Shown here piece by piece: positions 9,228 through 17,235 of a stretch of DNA of 64,000 nucleotides; within the stretch, counting starts at the first letter, position 1; the number at the start of each line of letters is the position of its first letter. The notes beneath the pieces are model-generated. The model worked only from the letters and a program-made list of their open reading frames with translations. It was not told the DNA's origin and searched no databases. A program made the position numbers and the translations under genes. The stretch covers positions 1,938,501-2,002,500 of the forward strand of contig NZ_CP116304.1 in NCBI RefSeq assembly GCF_028010285.1. The letters are read 5' to 3'. The stretch comes from Pseudomonas sp. Q1-7 (GTDB lineage Bacteria; Pseudomonadota; Gammaproteobacteria; Pseudomonadales; Pseudomonadaceae).

Positions 9228-10966
9228 AACTCGCCCTCGTCACCGCCTGCCCCAACGGCCTGGTCACCAGCGTGCTCTGCGCACGCCTGCTGGACGCCAC
9301 CGCCCAGCGCCTGGGCTGGAGCACCAGCGTCGAAATCGTCGACCCGAAGCACCCGGAGAGCCAACTCTCCGCCGCGACCCTGGACGCCGCCGATTGGGTG
9401 CTGGTGGTGAAGAGCGGGGCGCTGGACCTGTTGCGCTTCGCTGGCAAGCGGGTGTTCGTCGCCACGCCCGCCGAAGCCTTGCACGACAGCGAGGCCTTCC
9501 TGCTGCGCGCGGCGGTGGAGGCCAAGGAACAGCCCGTAGAGGGTGCGACCGCGGTCGCCGCCGCGCGCCCGCGCCTGGTGGCGGTCACCGCCTGCCCCAC
9601 GGGCGTCGCCCACACCTTCATGGCCGCCGAGGCCTTGAAGCAGGCGGCGCAACGCGCGGGAATCGAGTTGCAGGTGGAAACCCAGGGCTCGGTGGGCGCC
9701 CGCGATCCGTTGAGCCCCGAGGCCATCGCCGCCGCCGATGCGGTGCTGCTGGCCACCGATATCGAAGTGGACACCGCGCGCTTTGCCGGCAAGAAGGTTT
9801 TTCGCTGCGGCACCGGTGTCGCCCTCAAGCAGGCCGAGTCCACCCTGAAGCGCGCCCTGGACGAAGGCCAGGTGCTGCAGGTCGCCAGCGGCGGGGAAGG
9901 GCAGAAGGCCAGGGCCGAACCCAAGGGCGCCTACAAGCACCTGCTCACCGGCGTCTCCTACATGCTGCCGATGGTGGTGGCGGGCGGCCTGTTGATCGCC
10001 CTGTCCTTCGTCTTCGGTATCGAGGCGTTCAAGGAGGAGGGCAGCCTGGCGGCCGCGCTGATGCAGATCGGCGGCGACGCGGCCTTCAAGCTGATGGTGC
10101 CGCTGCTGGCCGGTTACATCGCCTATTCCATCGCCGACCGTCCGGGCCTGGCGCCGGGGATGATCGGCGGCCTGCTGGCGAGCACGCTCGGTGCCGGCTT
10201 CATCGGCGGCATCATCGCCGGCTTCCTCGCGGGCTACTCGGCGCGGGCGATCAATCGCCACCTCAAGCTGCCGCAGAGCGTCGAGGCCTTGAAGCCGATC
10301 CTGATCATCCCGCTGCTGGCCAGCCTGTTCACCGGCCTGGTGATGATCTACGTCGTAGGCAAGCCGGTGGCCGGCATGCTCGCCAGCCTCACCCACTTCC
10401 TCGACAACATGGGCACCTCCAACGCCATCCTCCTCGGCCTGCTGCTGGGCGGAATGATGTGCGTGGACCTGGGCGGGCCGATCAATAAGGCTGCCTACGC
10501 CTTCTCCGTCGGGTTGCTGGCGTCGCAGAGCTACGCGCCCATGGCCGCCACCATGGCGGCCGGCATGGTGCCGCCCATCGGCATGGGCATCGCCACCCTG
10601 CTGATGCGCCGTAAGTTCGCCCAGGGCGAGCGTGAGGCGGGCAAGGCGGCGCTGGTGCTGGGGCTGTGCTTCATCTCTGAGGGTGCGATTCCTTTCGCCG
10701 CCAAGGACCCGCTGCGGGTGATCCCGGCCAGCATCGCCGGTGGCGCCCTGACCGGGGCCCTGTCCATGTACTTCGGCTGCAAGCTGATGGCGCCTCACGG
10801 TGGCCTGTTCGTGCTGGCGATTCCCAACGCCATCAACCATGCGCTGCTCTACCTGCTGGCCATCGTCGCCGGCAGCCTGGTGACCGGGGTGATCTACGCC
10901 CTGCTCAAGCGCGGTGCGGAGCAAGAGATGGTGTTGGGCTCACAGCGGGCGGAGGGAACCTTGTAG
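9224..10966 (+). CDS. fruA: Fructose PTS permease EIIBC (FruA)
   Basis: A 580-residue inner-membrane permease that imports fructose as fructose 1-phosphate. Two EIIB-like domains lie at the N-terminus: a degenerate IIB' (LVTACPNGL, residues 1-100) and the active IIB with phospho-Cys at 124 (AVTACPTGVAHTFMAAEAL). After a short linker, the EIIC domain (about 235-570) has roughly ten hydrophobic segments, beginning HLLTGVSYMLPMVVAGGLLI. This B'BC order is as in E. coli FruA. It starts within fruK (4-bp overlap). The TAG stop at 10964-10966 lies inside an intergenic palindromic repeat, suggesting the element inserted at or formed the gene end. Confidence 0.95.
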   Translation: MKLALVTACPNGLVTSVLCARLLDATAQRLGWSTSVEIVDPKHPESQLSAATLDAADWVLVVKSGALDLLRFAGKRVFVATPAEALHDSEAFLLRAAVEAKEQPVEGATAVAAARPRLVAVTACPTGVAHTFMAAEALKQAAQRAGIELQVETQGSVGARDPLSPEAIAAADAVLLATDIEVDTARFAGKKVFRCGTGVALKQAESTLKRALDEGQVLQVASGGEGQKARAEPKGAYKHLLTGVSYMLPMVVAGGLLIALSFVFGIEAFKEEGSLAAALMQIGGDAAFKLMVPLLAGYIAYSIADRPGLAPGMIGGLLASTLGAGFIGGIIAGFLAGYSARAINRHLKLPQSVEALKPILIIPLLASLFTGLVMIYVVGKPVAGMLASLTHFLDNMGTSNAILLGLLLGGMMCVDLGGPINKAAYAFSVGLLASQSYAPMAATMAAGMVPPIGMGIATLLMRRKFAQGEREAGKAALVLGLCFISEGAIPFAAKDPLRVIPASIAGGALTGALSMYFGCKLMAPHGGLFVLAIPNAINHALLYLLAIVAGSLVTGVIYALLKRGAEQEMVLGSQRAEGTL

Positions 10967-11047
10967 GATGGGTCGGGCGGCGTGCCGCGAGCTTGCGAAA
11001 CCCATCGCTCCGTCGTGATGGGTTTCGCTCCGCTCTACCCATCCTAC
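10963..11047. repeat. Palindromic intergenic repeat, GTAGGATGGGT family
   Basis: GTAGGATGGGT at the left end and ACCCATCCTAC at the right end are exact inverse complements, with internal paired GCGAAACCCATC and GATGGGTTTCGC. The whole 85-bp element could fold into a long hairpin, possibly ending fruBKA transcription. It is the same family as 16021-16062 and the array at 61055-61470. Confidence 0.85.
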
Positions 11048-11065
11048 AATTGCGTTGCTTTTCCC

Positions 11066-11479
11066 ATGCTGCTGATCTCCAACAACGTCCATCTGCCCGA
11101 TGACGAAATCGAGCTGACCGCCATCCGCGCCCAGGGCGCGGGCGGGCAGAACGTCAACAAGGTGTCCAGCGCCCTGCACCTGCGCTTCGACATCAACGCC
11201 TCGTCCTTGCCGGCGTTCTACAAGGAGCGGCTGCTCGTGCTGCGCGACAGCCGCATCACCCAGGACGGCGTGATCGTCATCAAGGCCCAGCAGTACCGCA
11301 CCCAGGAACAGAACCGCGCCGACGCGCTGGAGCGGCTCGCAGAGCTGATCCGCAGCGTGGCGAAGGTGGAAAAGACGCGCCGCCCGACCAAGCCCACATT
11401 GGGTTCGAAGAAACGGCGGCTGGACGGCAAGGCCAAGCGCGGGGCGATCAAGGCCGGAAGGGGGAAGGTGGATTACTGA
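11066..11479 (+). CDS. arfB: Alternative ribosome-rescue factor ArfB (YaeJ)
   Basis: A 137-residue release-factor-like peptidyl-tRNA hydrolase that frees ribosomes stalled on mRNAs lacking a stop codon. The catalytic GGQ is at residues 26-28 ([16 protein letters not shown]). The C-terminal tail is strongly basic ([23 protein letters not shown]), as needed to occupy the empty mRNA channel. The start is set by family homology ([24 protein letters not shown]); an in-frame ATG at 10982 falls inside the upstream repeat and is not credible. No strong ribosome site is visible (TTGCTTTTCCC precedes the ATG). It is a single gene between fruA and the convergent phhC. Confidence 0.93.
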   Translation: MLLISNNVHLPDDEIELTAIRAQGAGGQNVNKVSSALHLRFDINASSLPAFYKERLLVLRDSRITQDGVIVIKAQQYRTQEQNRADALERLAELIRSVAKVEKTRRPTKPTLGSKKRRLDGKAKRGAIKAGRGKVDY

Positions 11480-11482
11480 GCA

Positions 11483-11580
11483 CCAACCTATCAACCGCGC
11501 CGCGGTCACCCGTAGGTTGGGTAGAGGAACGAAACCCAACAAGACGGAGCGTCAGGCTGGTCTCCATGTTGGGCTTCGTT
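11483..11580. repeat. Inverted copy of the 3901-4215 repeat unit
   Basis: Bases 11483-11540 are almost identical to the reverse complement of the first 58 bases of the 105-bp unit at 3901-4215 (CCAACCTA, CAACCGCGCCGCGGTCACCC, GTAGGTTGGGTAGAGG, AACGAAACCCAAC). A further fragment, GTTGGGCTTCGTT, follows at 11568. The element fills the gap between the convergent arfB and phhC genes. Together the two loci flank the fructose regulon as inverted repeats. Confidence 0.85.
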
Positions 11581-11597
11581 CTTCAGCACCTACTGTT

Positions 11598-12791
11598 TCA
11601 GCACACCTTGGCGATGGCTGCCGCCAGGTCGTCGATGCGGCTGAAGTCCAGCCCTGCCACGTTCGCCCGGCCGGTGCTCACCATGTACACGCTGAACTCC
11701 GCGCGCAGCCGTGCCACCTGCTCCGGCGACAGGCCGGTGTAGGAGAACATGCCGCGCTGTTCGCCGATATGCGCGAAGCGCTCCGCCAGGCCGTACGGCT
11801 GCAGGGCTTCCACCAGGCCGGCACGCAGACCGGCGACCCGTTGGCGCATGGCGTCCAGTTCCTCGATCCACTGTGCCTTGAGGGCGGCATCACCGAGGAT
11901 GGTGGCGACCACCGCCGCGCCGTGGGCCGGCGGGGTGGACCAGAGGTTGCGGGCGAGGAAGGCCAGTTGGCTGCGCACGTCGGTGAGTTTTTCGGCATCG
12001 GCGGCGCAGACTATCAGCGCGCCGGTGCGCTCACGGTAGAGGCCGAAGTTCTTCGAGCAGGAGCTGGTCACCAGCAGTTCCGGCAGCGCCTCGGCGAACA
12101 GGCGCACGGCCCAGGCGTCCTGCTCCAGTCCGTCGCCGAAGCCCTGGTAGGCGAAGTCGATCAGCGGCAGCAGTTCGCGGGCCTTGACCACCTCCAGCAC
12201 GCGGCGCCAGTCGTCCTGGCCCAGATCGAAACCGGTGGGGTTGTGGCAGCAGGCGTGGAGCAGCACCACGTCGCCGGCCGGAACCTGCTCCAGGGCCGCG
12301 AGCATGGCGTCCACATCGAGGCGGTTGGACGTGTCCACATAGGGGTAGTGGCTGACGTTGAGGCCGACGCCGGCGAAGAGGGTTTCGTGAATCGGCCAGG
12401 TCGGGTCGCTCAGCCAGATGCCACGGCCGGGCAAGTTGCGGGCGATGAACTCCGCCGCCAGGCGCAGGGCGCCGGTACCGCCCGGGGTCTGGGTGGCGCC
12501 GGCGCGGCCGGCGGCTTCCAGCGCGTTGCCGGTGCCCAGGACCAGGTCCAGCAGGAGGCGGCCAAAGGCGGCGTCACCGTGGCCGCCGACATAGGTCTTG
12601 GTGGTTTCGATGTCCACCAGGCGTTGCTCGGCCCGCTTCACCGCATGGGGGATCGGGGTCAGGCCCTGGGCGTCCTTGTAGACGCCCACGCCGAGGTCGA
12701 GCTTGGCCGGGTTGGGATCCAGGCGGTAGGCGTCCATCAGGCCGAGGATGGGGTCGCCGGGCACCCGGCCAATCGACGCGAAATGGCTCAT
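11598..12791 (-). CDS. phhC: Aromatic amino acid aminotransferase PhhC
   Basis: A 397-residue PLP-dependent class I aminotransferase that converts tyrosine (or phenylalanine) with 2-oxoglutarate to the aryl-pyruvate and glutamate. The PLP-binding Lys is residue 247 ([17 protein letters not shown]). Other family marks are [20 protein letters not shown] and the late [14 protein letters not shown]. Length is typical of the AspC/TyrB group. It is the last gene of phhABC, overlapping the phhB stop by 4 bp. It feeds hydroxyphenylpyruvate into homogentisate catabolism. AspC-like activity is an alternative on sequence alone, but the context makes PhhC likely. Confidence 0.93.
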   Translation of the reverse strand: MSHFASIGRVPGDPILGLMDAYRLDPNPAKLDLGVGVYKDAQGLTPIPHAVKRAEQRLVDIETTKTYVGGHGDAAFGRLLLDLVLGTGNALEAAGRAGATQTPGGTGALRLAAEFIARNLPGRGIWLSDPTWPIHETLFAGVGLNVSHYPYVDTSNRLDVDAMLAALEQVPAGDVVLLHACCHNPTGFDLGQDDWRRVLEVVKARELLPLIDFAYQGFGDGLEQDAWAVRLFAEALPELLVTSSCSKNFGLYRERTGALIVCAADAEKLTDVRSQLAFLARNLWSTPPAHGAAVVATILGDAALKAQWIEELDAMRQRVAGLRAGLVEALQPYGLAERFAHIGEQRGMFSYTGLSPEQVARLRAEFSVYMVSTGRANVAGLDFSRIDDLAAAIAKVC

Positions 12792-13144
12792 TTACGCCCC
12801 TCGGCGGTTTCCGCCACCTGGTCGGTGCGGGCGGCCATGATGAAGTCGTTGCGGTGCAGGCCTTTGGCTTCGTGGCTCCACCAGGTCACGGTGACCTTGC
12901 CCCACTCGGTGAGCAGGCCCGGGTGGTGGCCTTCTGCTTCGGCAATGGCGCCGACGGCATTGGTGAAGGCCAGGGCGTGGCGGAAGTTCTTGAAGCGGAA
13001 CTCTTTCTCCAGCTGCATGATTCCGTCGCGGACTTCGATGTTCCAGTCGGGGATCTGCTTGATCAGCACGGCCAGTTCTTCGTCGGACACCAGCGGGGCA
13101 TCGGCGCGGCAGGCTTCGCAATGGGCTTGGGACAGGGCGGTCAT
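12788..13144 (-). CDS. phhB: Pterin-4a-carbinolamine dehydratase PhhB
   Basis: A 118-residue cytoplasmic enzyme that dehydrates 4a-hydroxytetrahydrobiopterin, recycling the pterin cofactor used by PhhA. The family core [20 protein letters not shown], with the HHP triad at 73-75, and the C-terminal [11 protein letters not shown] are intact. It overlaps phhC by 4 bp. A 117-bp gap to phhA contains a palindromic repeat. In P. aeruginosa PhhB is also needed for full phhA expression (known from the family). Confidence 0.95.
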   Translation of the reverse strand: MTALSQAHCEACRADAPLVSDEELAVLIKQIPDWNIEVRDGIMQLEKEFRFKNFRHALAFTNAVGAIAEAEGHHPGLLTEWGKVTVTWWSHEAKGLHRNDFIMAARTDQVAETAEGRK

Positions 13145-13166
13145 GTTCGTTCTCCAGTATTGGGAA

Positions 13167-13253
13167 GTAGGTTGGTGTAGAGCGAAGCGAAACCCAACAT
13201 CACGGACTTTCCAGCCTCGATCGTTGGGCTTCGCAGGCTCAGCGCCAACCTAC
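13167..13253. repeat. Palindromic repeat inside the phhA-phhB gap
   Basis: GTAGGTTGGTGTAGAGCGAA, GCGAAACCCAAC, then CGTTGGGCTTCGC and CCAACCTAC form an 87-bp imperfect inverted repeat of the CCAACCTAC family. It separates phhA from phhB within the operon and could attenuate transcription or stabilise the upstream message. Confidence 0.85.
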
Positions 13254-13261
13254 GAAAAGGG

Positions 13262-14047
13262 TCAGGCCGCCTTCGGCGGGAACTTCGGCGCGTGCAAGCC
13301 CAGGCTCATGGCCTTGTGCACCAGCGCCATGATGTCTTCATGGGCCAGGTCGAACAGGCGCTTGAGGTCCGGCAGCACGAAGTACAGCGGTTGCAGGATG
13401 TCGATGCGGTACGGCGTGCGCATGCATTCCAGCGGGTCGAAGGCCTGGTGCTCGGGCTCGCCGGAGAGAGCGTAGACGGTCTCCTTGGGCGAGGAGAGGA
13501 TGCCGCCGCCGTAGATGCGCCGGCCCTGCGGGGTGTCCATCAGGCCGAACTCGATGGTCATCCAGTACAGGCGGGCGAGGTAGACGCGCTCTTCCTTGCT
13601 GGCCTTGAGGCCGAGCTTGCCATAGGTGTGGGTGAACTCGGCGAACCAGGGATTGGTCAGCAGCGGACAGTGGCCGAAGATCTCGTGGAAAATGTCGGGT
13701 TCCTGCAGGTAGTCCAGCTCTTCCGGGGTGCGGATGAAGGTGGCCACCGGGAATTGCTGGCTGGCCAGCAGTTCGAAGAAGGTCTGGAAGGGGATCAGCG
13801 CCGGGACGCGGGCGACGCGCCAACCGGTGGTGGCCTCGAGCACCTTGTTGATCTCGCCCAACTGCGGAATGCGGTCATGGGGCATGCCGAGCTTTTCGAT
13901 GCCGTCCAGGTACTCCTGGCATGCACGGCCTTCGATCACTTTCAGCTGGCGGGTGATCAGGGTGTTCCACACCTGATGCTCGGTTTCCGGGTAGTGGATG
14001 AAACCGTTGGCATCGGGTTCGCGGGCCACGTACTTCGTCGCTTTCAT
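13262..14047 (-). CDS. phhA: Phenylalanine 4-hydroxylase PhhA
   Basis: A 261-residue non-heme iron, pterin-dependent monooxygenase that makes tyrosine from phenylalanine. The iron ligands are visible: His121 and His126 in DIFHEIFGHCPLL and Glu166 in YWMTIEFGLM. The bacterial enzyme lacks the regulatory and tetramerisation domains of the animal form, which fits this length. The start has GGGAGG 6 bases upstream. It is first gene of phhABC, divergent from phhR with a PhhR box about 113 bp upstream, so induction by phenylalanine or tyrosine through PhhR is expected. Confidence 0.97.
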   Translation of the reverse strand: MKATKYVAREPDANGFIHYPETEHQVWNTLITRQLKVIEGRACQEYLDGIEKLGMPHDRIPQLGEINKVLEATTGWRVARVPALIPFQTFFELLASQQFPVATFIRTPEELDYLQEPDIFHEIFGHCPLLTNPWFAEFTHTYGKLGLKASKEERVYLARLYWMTIEFGLMDTPQGRRIYGGGILSSPKETVYALSGEPEHQAFDPLECMRTPYRIDILQPLYFVLPDLKRLFDLAHEDIMALVHKAMSLGLHAPKFPPKAA

Positions 14048-14159
14048 TCGGCCTCCCTGGGATGGGGCTTCGTTGTTGTGTTGCCTTTATCGATAGCGCA
14101 GGCCGGGCCGCGACGCAGCAGGGGCGCGGTCGGGCACGCCGCGCACTGGTGCGGGAAAT

Positions 14160-14177
14160 CGTAAGGAAAACTTTACG
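14160..14177. promoter_or_regulatory. PhhR/TyrR-type box between phhA and phhR
   Basis: Read on the phhA strand, CGTAAAGTTTTCCTTACG fits the TyrR/PhhR pattern TGTAAA-N6-TTTACA at 9 of 12 defined positions, with the two arms mutually inverted. It is 113 bp upstream of phhA and 131 bp upstream of phhR, a suitable place for activation of the operon and autoregulation. Confidence 0.7.
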
Positions 14178-14307
14178 GTAGCCGTGGGGTGGCCAGGTGT
14201 CGCCTTGTCGGCGCGCGGAAATGTCACATATTCTTGACGGAAAAAGTGGGTCGAGAACGGATTCTTTCTTCGACTACCCAAGGAAAAACCCGACCCAGGG
14301 GTGCCTG

Positions 14308-15867
14308 ATGCGTATCAAAGTCCATTGCCAGAACCGCGTGGGAATCCTGCGCGACATCCTCAACCTGCTCGTCGACTACGGTATCAACGTCAACCGTGGC
14401 GAAGTGGGCGGGGACCAGGGCAACGCCATCTACCTGCTCTGCCCGAACCTGATCAACCTGCAGTTCCAGGCCCTGCGGCCGAAGCTGGAGACCATTCCCG
14501 GGGTGTTCGGCGTCAAGCGCGTCGGCCTGATGCCCAGCGAGCGCCGCCACCTGGAGCTGAACGCGCTGCTCGGCGCGCTGGATTTCCCCGTGCTGTCCAT
14601 CGACATGGGCGGCTCCATCGTCGCTGCCAACCGCGCCGCCGCGCAGTTGCTGGGGGTGCGCGTGGACGAGGTGCCGGGCATTCCGCTGGCGCGCTATGTC
14701 GAGGACTTCGACCTGCCGGAACTGGTGCGCGCCAACAAGGCGCGGATCAACGGCCTGCGCATCAAGGTCAAGGGCGACACCTTCCTCGCCGACATCGCGC
14801 CGCTGCAATCCGAACACGACGAGAGCGAGGCCCTGGCGGGCGCCGTGCTCACCCTGCACCGCGCGGACCGCGTGGGCGAGCGCATCTACAACGTGCGCAA
14901 GCACGAGCTGCGCGGCTTCGACAGCATCTTCCAGAGCTCCAGGGTGATGGCCGCCGTGGTGCGCGAGGCACGGCGCATGGCGCCGCTGGACGCACCGCTG
15001 CTGATCGAAGGCGAGACCGGCACCGGCAAGGAGCTGCTGGCCCGCGCCTGCCACCTGGCCAGCCCGCGCGGACAGTCGCCGTTCATGGCGCTGAATTGCG
15101 CCGGCCTGCCGGAATCCATGGCCGAGACCGAGTTGTTCGGCTACGGCCCCGGCGCTTTCGAGGGCGCGCGCCCGGAGGGCAAGTTGGGCCTGCTGGAACT
15201 CACCGCCGGCGGCACCCTGTTCCTCGATGGCGTCGGCGAGATGAGCCCGCGCCTGCAGGCCAAGCTGTTGCGCTTCCTGCAGGACGGTTGTTTCCGCCGG
15301 GTGGGCAGTGACGAAGAGGTGTACCTCGATGTGCGGGTAATCTGCGCCACCCAGGTGGACCTCTCCGAACTCTGCGCCCGGGGTGAATTCCGCCAGGACC
15401 TCTACCACCGCCTCAACGTGTTGTCGCTGCACATCCCGCCGCTGCGCGAATGCCTGGATGGCCTGCCGCCGCTGGTGGAGCACTTCCTCGATTCGGCCAG
15501 CCGGCAGATCGGCTGCGGCTTGCCGAAATTGGCGCCACAGGTGCTGGACAAGCTGGGCCACTACCACTGGCCGGGCAATGTGCGGCAACTGGAGAACGTG
15601 CTGTACCAAGCGGTGTCCCTGTGCGACGGCGGCACCGTTCGTCCGGAACACATCCGCCTGCCCGACTATGGCGCGCCCCAGCCGCTGGGCGACTTCTCGC
15701 TGGAAGGCGGGCTGGATGCCATCGTCGGGCGTTTCGAGAAAGCGGTGCTGGAGCGGCTTTACGCCGAGCATCCCAGCAGCCGCCTGCTGGGCAAGCGGCT
15801 CGGGGTTTCCCATACCACCATCGCCAACAAGCTGAAGCTGCACGGGTTGGGGAAGGAGGACAGTTAG
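14308..15867 (+). CDS. phhR: Aromatic amino acid regulator PhhR (TyrR family)
   Basis: A 519-residue activator of phenylalanine/tyrosine catabolism. Domains in order: ACT at about 1-75 (MRIKVHCQNRVGILRDILNL), PAS at about 78-190 (FPVLSIDMGGSIVAANRAAA), AAA+ module at about 205-430 with Walker A GETGTGKE near 235, and a C-terminal Fis-type HTH (LLGKRLGVSHTTIANKLKLHGL). The segment normally holding GAFTGA, for contact with sigma-54, reads GPGAFEGARPEGK. As in other TyrR/PhhR proteins this motif is not canonical, which argues for action at sigma-70 promoters. The ATG at 14308 gives the family N-terminus; the upstream in-frame ATG at 14197 lies in the promoter region. An intrinsic terminator follows. 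Confidence 0.95.
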   Translation: MRIKVHCQNRVGILRDILNLLVDYGINVNRGEVGGDQGNAIYLLCPNLINLQFQALRPKLETIPGVFGVKRVGLMPSERRHLELNALLGALDFPVLSIDMGGSIVAANRAAAQLLGVRVDEVPGIPLARYVEDFDLPELVRANKARINGLRIKVKGDTFLADIAPLQSEHDESEALAGAVLTLHRADRVGERIYNVRKHELRGFDSIFQSSRVMAAVVREARRMAPLDAPLLIEGETGTGKELLARACHLASPRGQSPFMALNCAGLPESMAETELFGYGPGAFEGARPEGKLGLLELTAGGTLFLDGVGEMSPRLQAKLLRFLQDGCFRRVGSDEEVYLDVRVICATQVDLSELCARGEFRQDLYHRLNVLSLHIPPLRECLDGLPPLVEHFLDSASRQIGCGLPKLAPQVLDKLGHYHWPGNVRQLENVLYQAVSLCDGGTVRPEHIRLPDYGAPQPLGDFSLEGGLDAIVGRFEKAVLERLYAEHPSSRLLGKRLGVSHTTIANKLKLHGLGKEDS

Positions 15868-15978
15868 ACCATGGTTCAATGGTCCGGGCGGAGGTGGGCG
15901 CGTAAAAAGGGCCCTGTCTGAATCTTGCGTGATGCGGACACAAGCGTTTCTGACATTCCTCTCCCGGAATGATTGGGC

Positions 15979-16006
15979 GGGCGACCAGATGGTCGCCCCT
16001 TTTTTT
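15979..16006 (+). terminator. Intrinsic terminator downstream of phhR
   Basis: An 8-bp perfect stem, GGGCGACC and GGTCGCCC, with loop AGAT is followed by CTTTTTTT. It is 112 bp after the phhR stop and oriented to end phhR transcription. Confidence 0.88.
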
Positions 16007-16020
16007 GCCTGCGATTTTCA

Positions 16021-16113
16021 ATGGGTAGATCGATGGGTTTCGCTGCGCTCTACCCATCCTACGGGGCGGCGGTTGATCGGTGACGTAGGTTGGGTAGAGG
16101 AACGAAACCCAAC
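16021..16113. repeat. Two adjacent palindromic repeats of different families
   Basis: 16021-16062 is a short copy of the GTAGGATGGGT family (ATGGGTAGAT ... GATGGGTTTCGC ... CTACCCATCCTAC). 16085-16113 is a half-element of the other family, GTAGGTTGGGTAGAGG then AACGAAACCCAAC, sharing its exact sequence with the copy at 11512-11540. They lie between the phhR terminator and the end of mdtI. Confidence 0.8.
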
Positions 16114-16129
16114 GAGCGGGGCTGCGCGC

Positions 16130-16459
16130 TCACGCCAGCTTCAAAAGGCCCATCCCCACCAGCAGCAACCCCAGCCCCAGCCAGCCGCGGCCGGCCAGGC
16201 GCTGGCCGAACAGCACCGAACCCAGGGCCACGGTGGCGAGGATGCCGAAGCCGCCCCAGATGGCATAGGCCAGCGACAGGTCGATGCCGCGCACCGCCTG
16301 CGCCAGGGCGGTGAAGGCCGCCAGGATGCAGAGCAGCGAAGCGGCGCCCAGCAGGCGTCGGCGGAAGCCGTCGGAGTACTTCAGCAGGACGTTGGCCAGC
16401 ACCTCCAGGGCGATGGCCGCACCCAGCCAGGCGAAATGAATCCAGGTCACGCCGTTCAT
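16130..16459 (-). CDS. mdtI: SMR-family spermidine export subunit MdtI
   Basis: A 109-residue inner-membrane protein with four hydrophobic helices. It is collinear with E. coli Mdt[51 protein letters not shown] and the C-terminal GLLKLA. The membrane-embedded Glu of SMR transporters is present in ALEVLANV. MdtI works only as a heterodimer with MdtJ, exporting spermidine in E. coli. It overlaps the mdtJ stop by 4 bp, the usual paired arrangement. Confidence 0.92.
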   Translation of the reverse strand: MNGVTWIHFAWLGAAIALEVLANVLLKYSDGFRRRLLGAASLLCILAAFTALAQAVRGIDLSLAYAIWGGFGILATVALGSVLFGQRLAGRGWLGLGLLLVGMGLLKLA

Positions 16460-16812
16460 GCCAGCACCTCCTGGGGGCGCGACTCGGGCGCGGCGCGGGT
16501 GCCGGACTTGATCAGCAGGATGCCGGCGATCATCACGGCCAGGCCCAGGGCCTTGTAGAGGCCGATGCTCTCGCCCAGCCAGGTGACGCTGACGGCCGTG
16601 ATCAGCACGATGCCGATGCCCTCCCAGAGGGCGTAGGCCACGCCGACCGGCACGCGCTTGACCGCCAGGGCGAGGAAGAAATAGGACAGGCCGATCAGCC
16701 CGTACATCAGCAGCAGGCCGAGCACGGGGGCGTGTTCGGCGGCGAATTTCATCGAAGTGGTGCCGACGACCTCGAACAGGATCGCGGCCAGCAGATAGAT
16801 CCAGGAACGCAT
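16456..16812 (-). CDS. mdtJ: SMR-family spermidine export subunit MdtJ
   Basis: A 118-residue four-helix protein matching E. coli Mdt[38 protein letters not shown] and the tail [11 protein letters not shown]. The start at 16812 is chosen for homology and a GGGAGGG site 7 bases upstream; a longer frame to 16905 adds a non-homologous peptide. It is first gene of mdtJI. The 420-bp upstream region has a GC-rich leader with a 7-bp hairpin and a palindromic repeat. Confidence 0.92.
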   Translation of the reverse strand: MRSWIYLLAAILFEVVGTTSMKFAAEHAPVLGLLLMYGLIGLSYFFLALAVKRVPVGVAYALWEGIGIVLITAVSVTWLGESIGLYKALGLAVMIAGILLIKSGTRAAPESRPQEVLA

Positions 16813-17115
16813 GGTGTGCCCTCCCTTGGGCAATGCAGGGCCCTTCGCCGGTGGGCGAATGGCGTATGTGCAGGAAGTCCTGGCCGTGGCGAATCGATAT
16901 CCCACGGCAACACGGAGGAGGGAGGGGCTACAGGTCGCCGGTCCAGTGGCGCTCGCGGGAGGCGAGGCGGGCGAAGTGGAAAGGGTGAATCGTTGTGTTC
17001 AACATAATGAACGGAATGTTAGCCGTTATGCCATGGTGAAGGCAAATTTGCCGGTGTGGCGGCTTGTCGCGCTGTTCTTGTGTTCGTTATTTTGTTCGGT
17101 GCTTGATGTAATCCT
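16813..17115. other. Leader region upstream of mdtJ
   Basis: No convincing gene. On the mdtJ strand it holds a hairpin with arms GCCGTGG and CCACGGC (plus coordinates 16883-16889 and 16902-16908, loop 12 bases) and a segment CTGGACCGGCGACC. I looked for guanidine (ykkC or mini-ykkC) riboswitch cores, because these often precede SMR genes, and could not match one. A structured or translated leader remains possible. Confidence 0.4.
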
Positions 17116-17210
17116 GTGGGAGCGAATTCATTCGCGATTGCAGGACGCAGTCCTGCCCTTGAAACACGGGACCGCTTCGCGCTCCTTTCGTGAATGAATT
17201 CGCTCCTACA
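17116..17210. repeat. Palindromic repeat, GAGCGAATTCATTCGC family
   Basis: GTGGGAGCGAATTCATTCGC at the left pairs with GTGAATGAATTCGCTCCTAC at the right, enclosing GCAGGACGCAGTCCTGC, itself a small hairpin. Related copies occur at 19223, 41854, 42045, 60090 and 63222. It lies just after the end of the LysR gene at 17236. Confidence 0.85.
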
Positions 17211-17235
17211 AAAGTCTGCGACGCGTCCGATCCCG

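Noticed and set aside
14096-14109. Sigma-54 promoter for phhA (GG-N10-GC on the minus strand)
   Set aside because: Spacing is right and the PhhR box lies upstream, but the bases around GG and GC fit the consensus poorly, and PhhR here lacks a proper GAFTGA. Random GG-N10-GC is frequent at this GC content. 5'-end mapping would settle it.
16861-17040. Guanidine (ykkC-type) riboswitch before mdtJ
   Set aside because: CTGGACCG resembles part of the ykkC core, but the remaining conserved segments and helices could not be matched.
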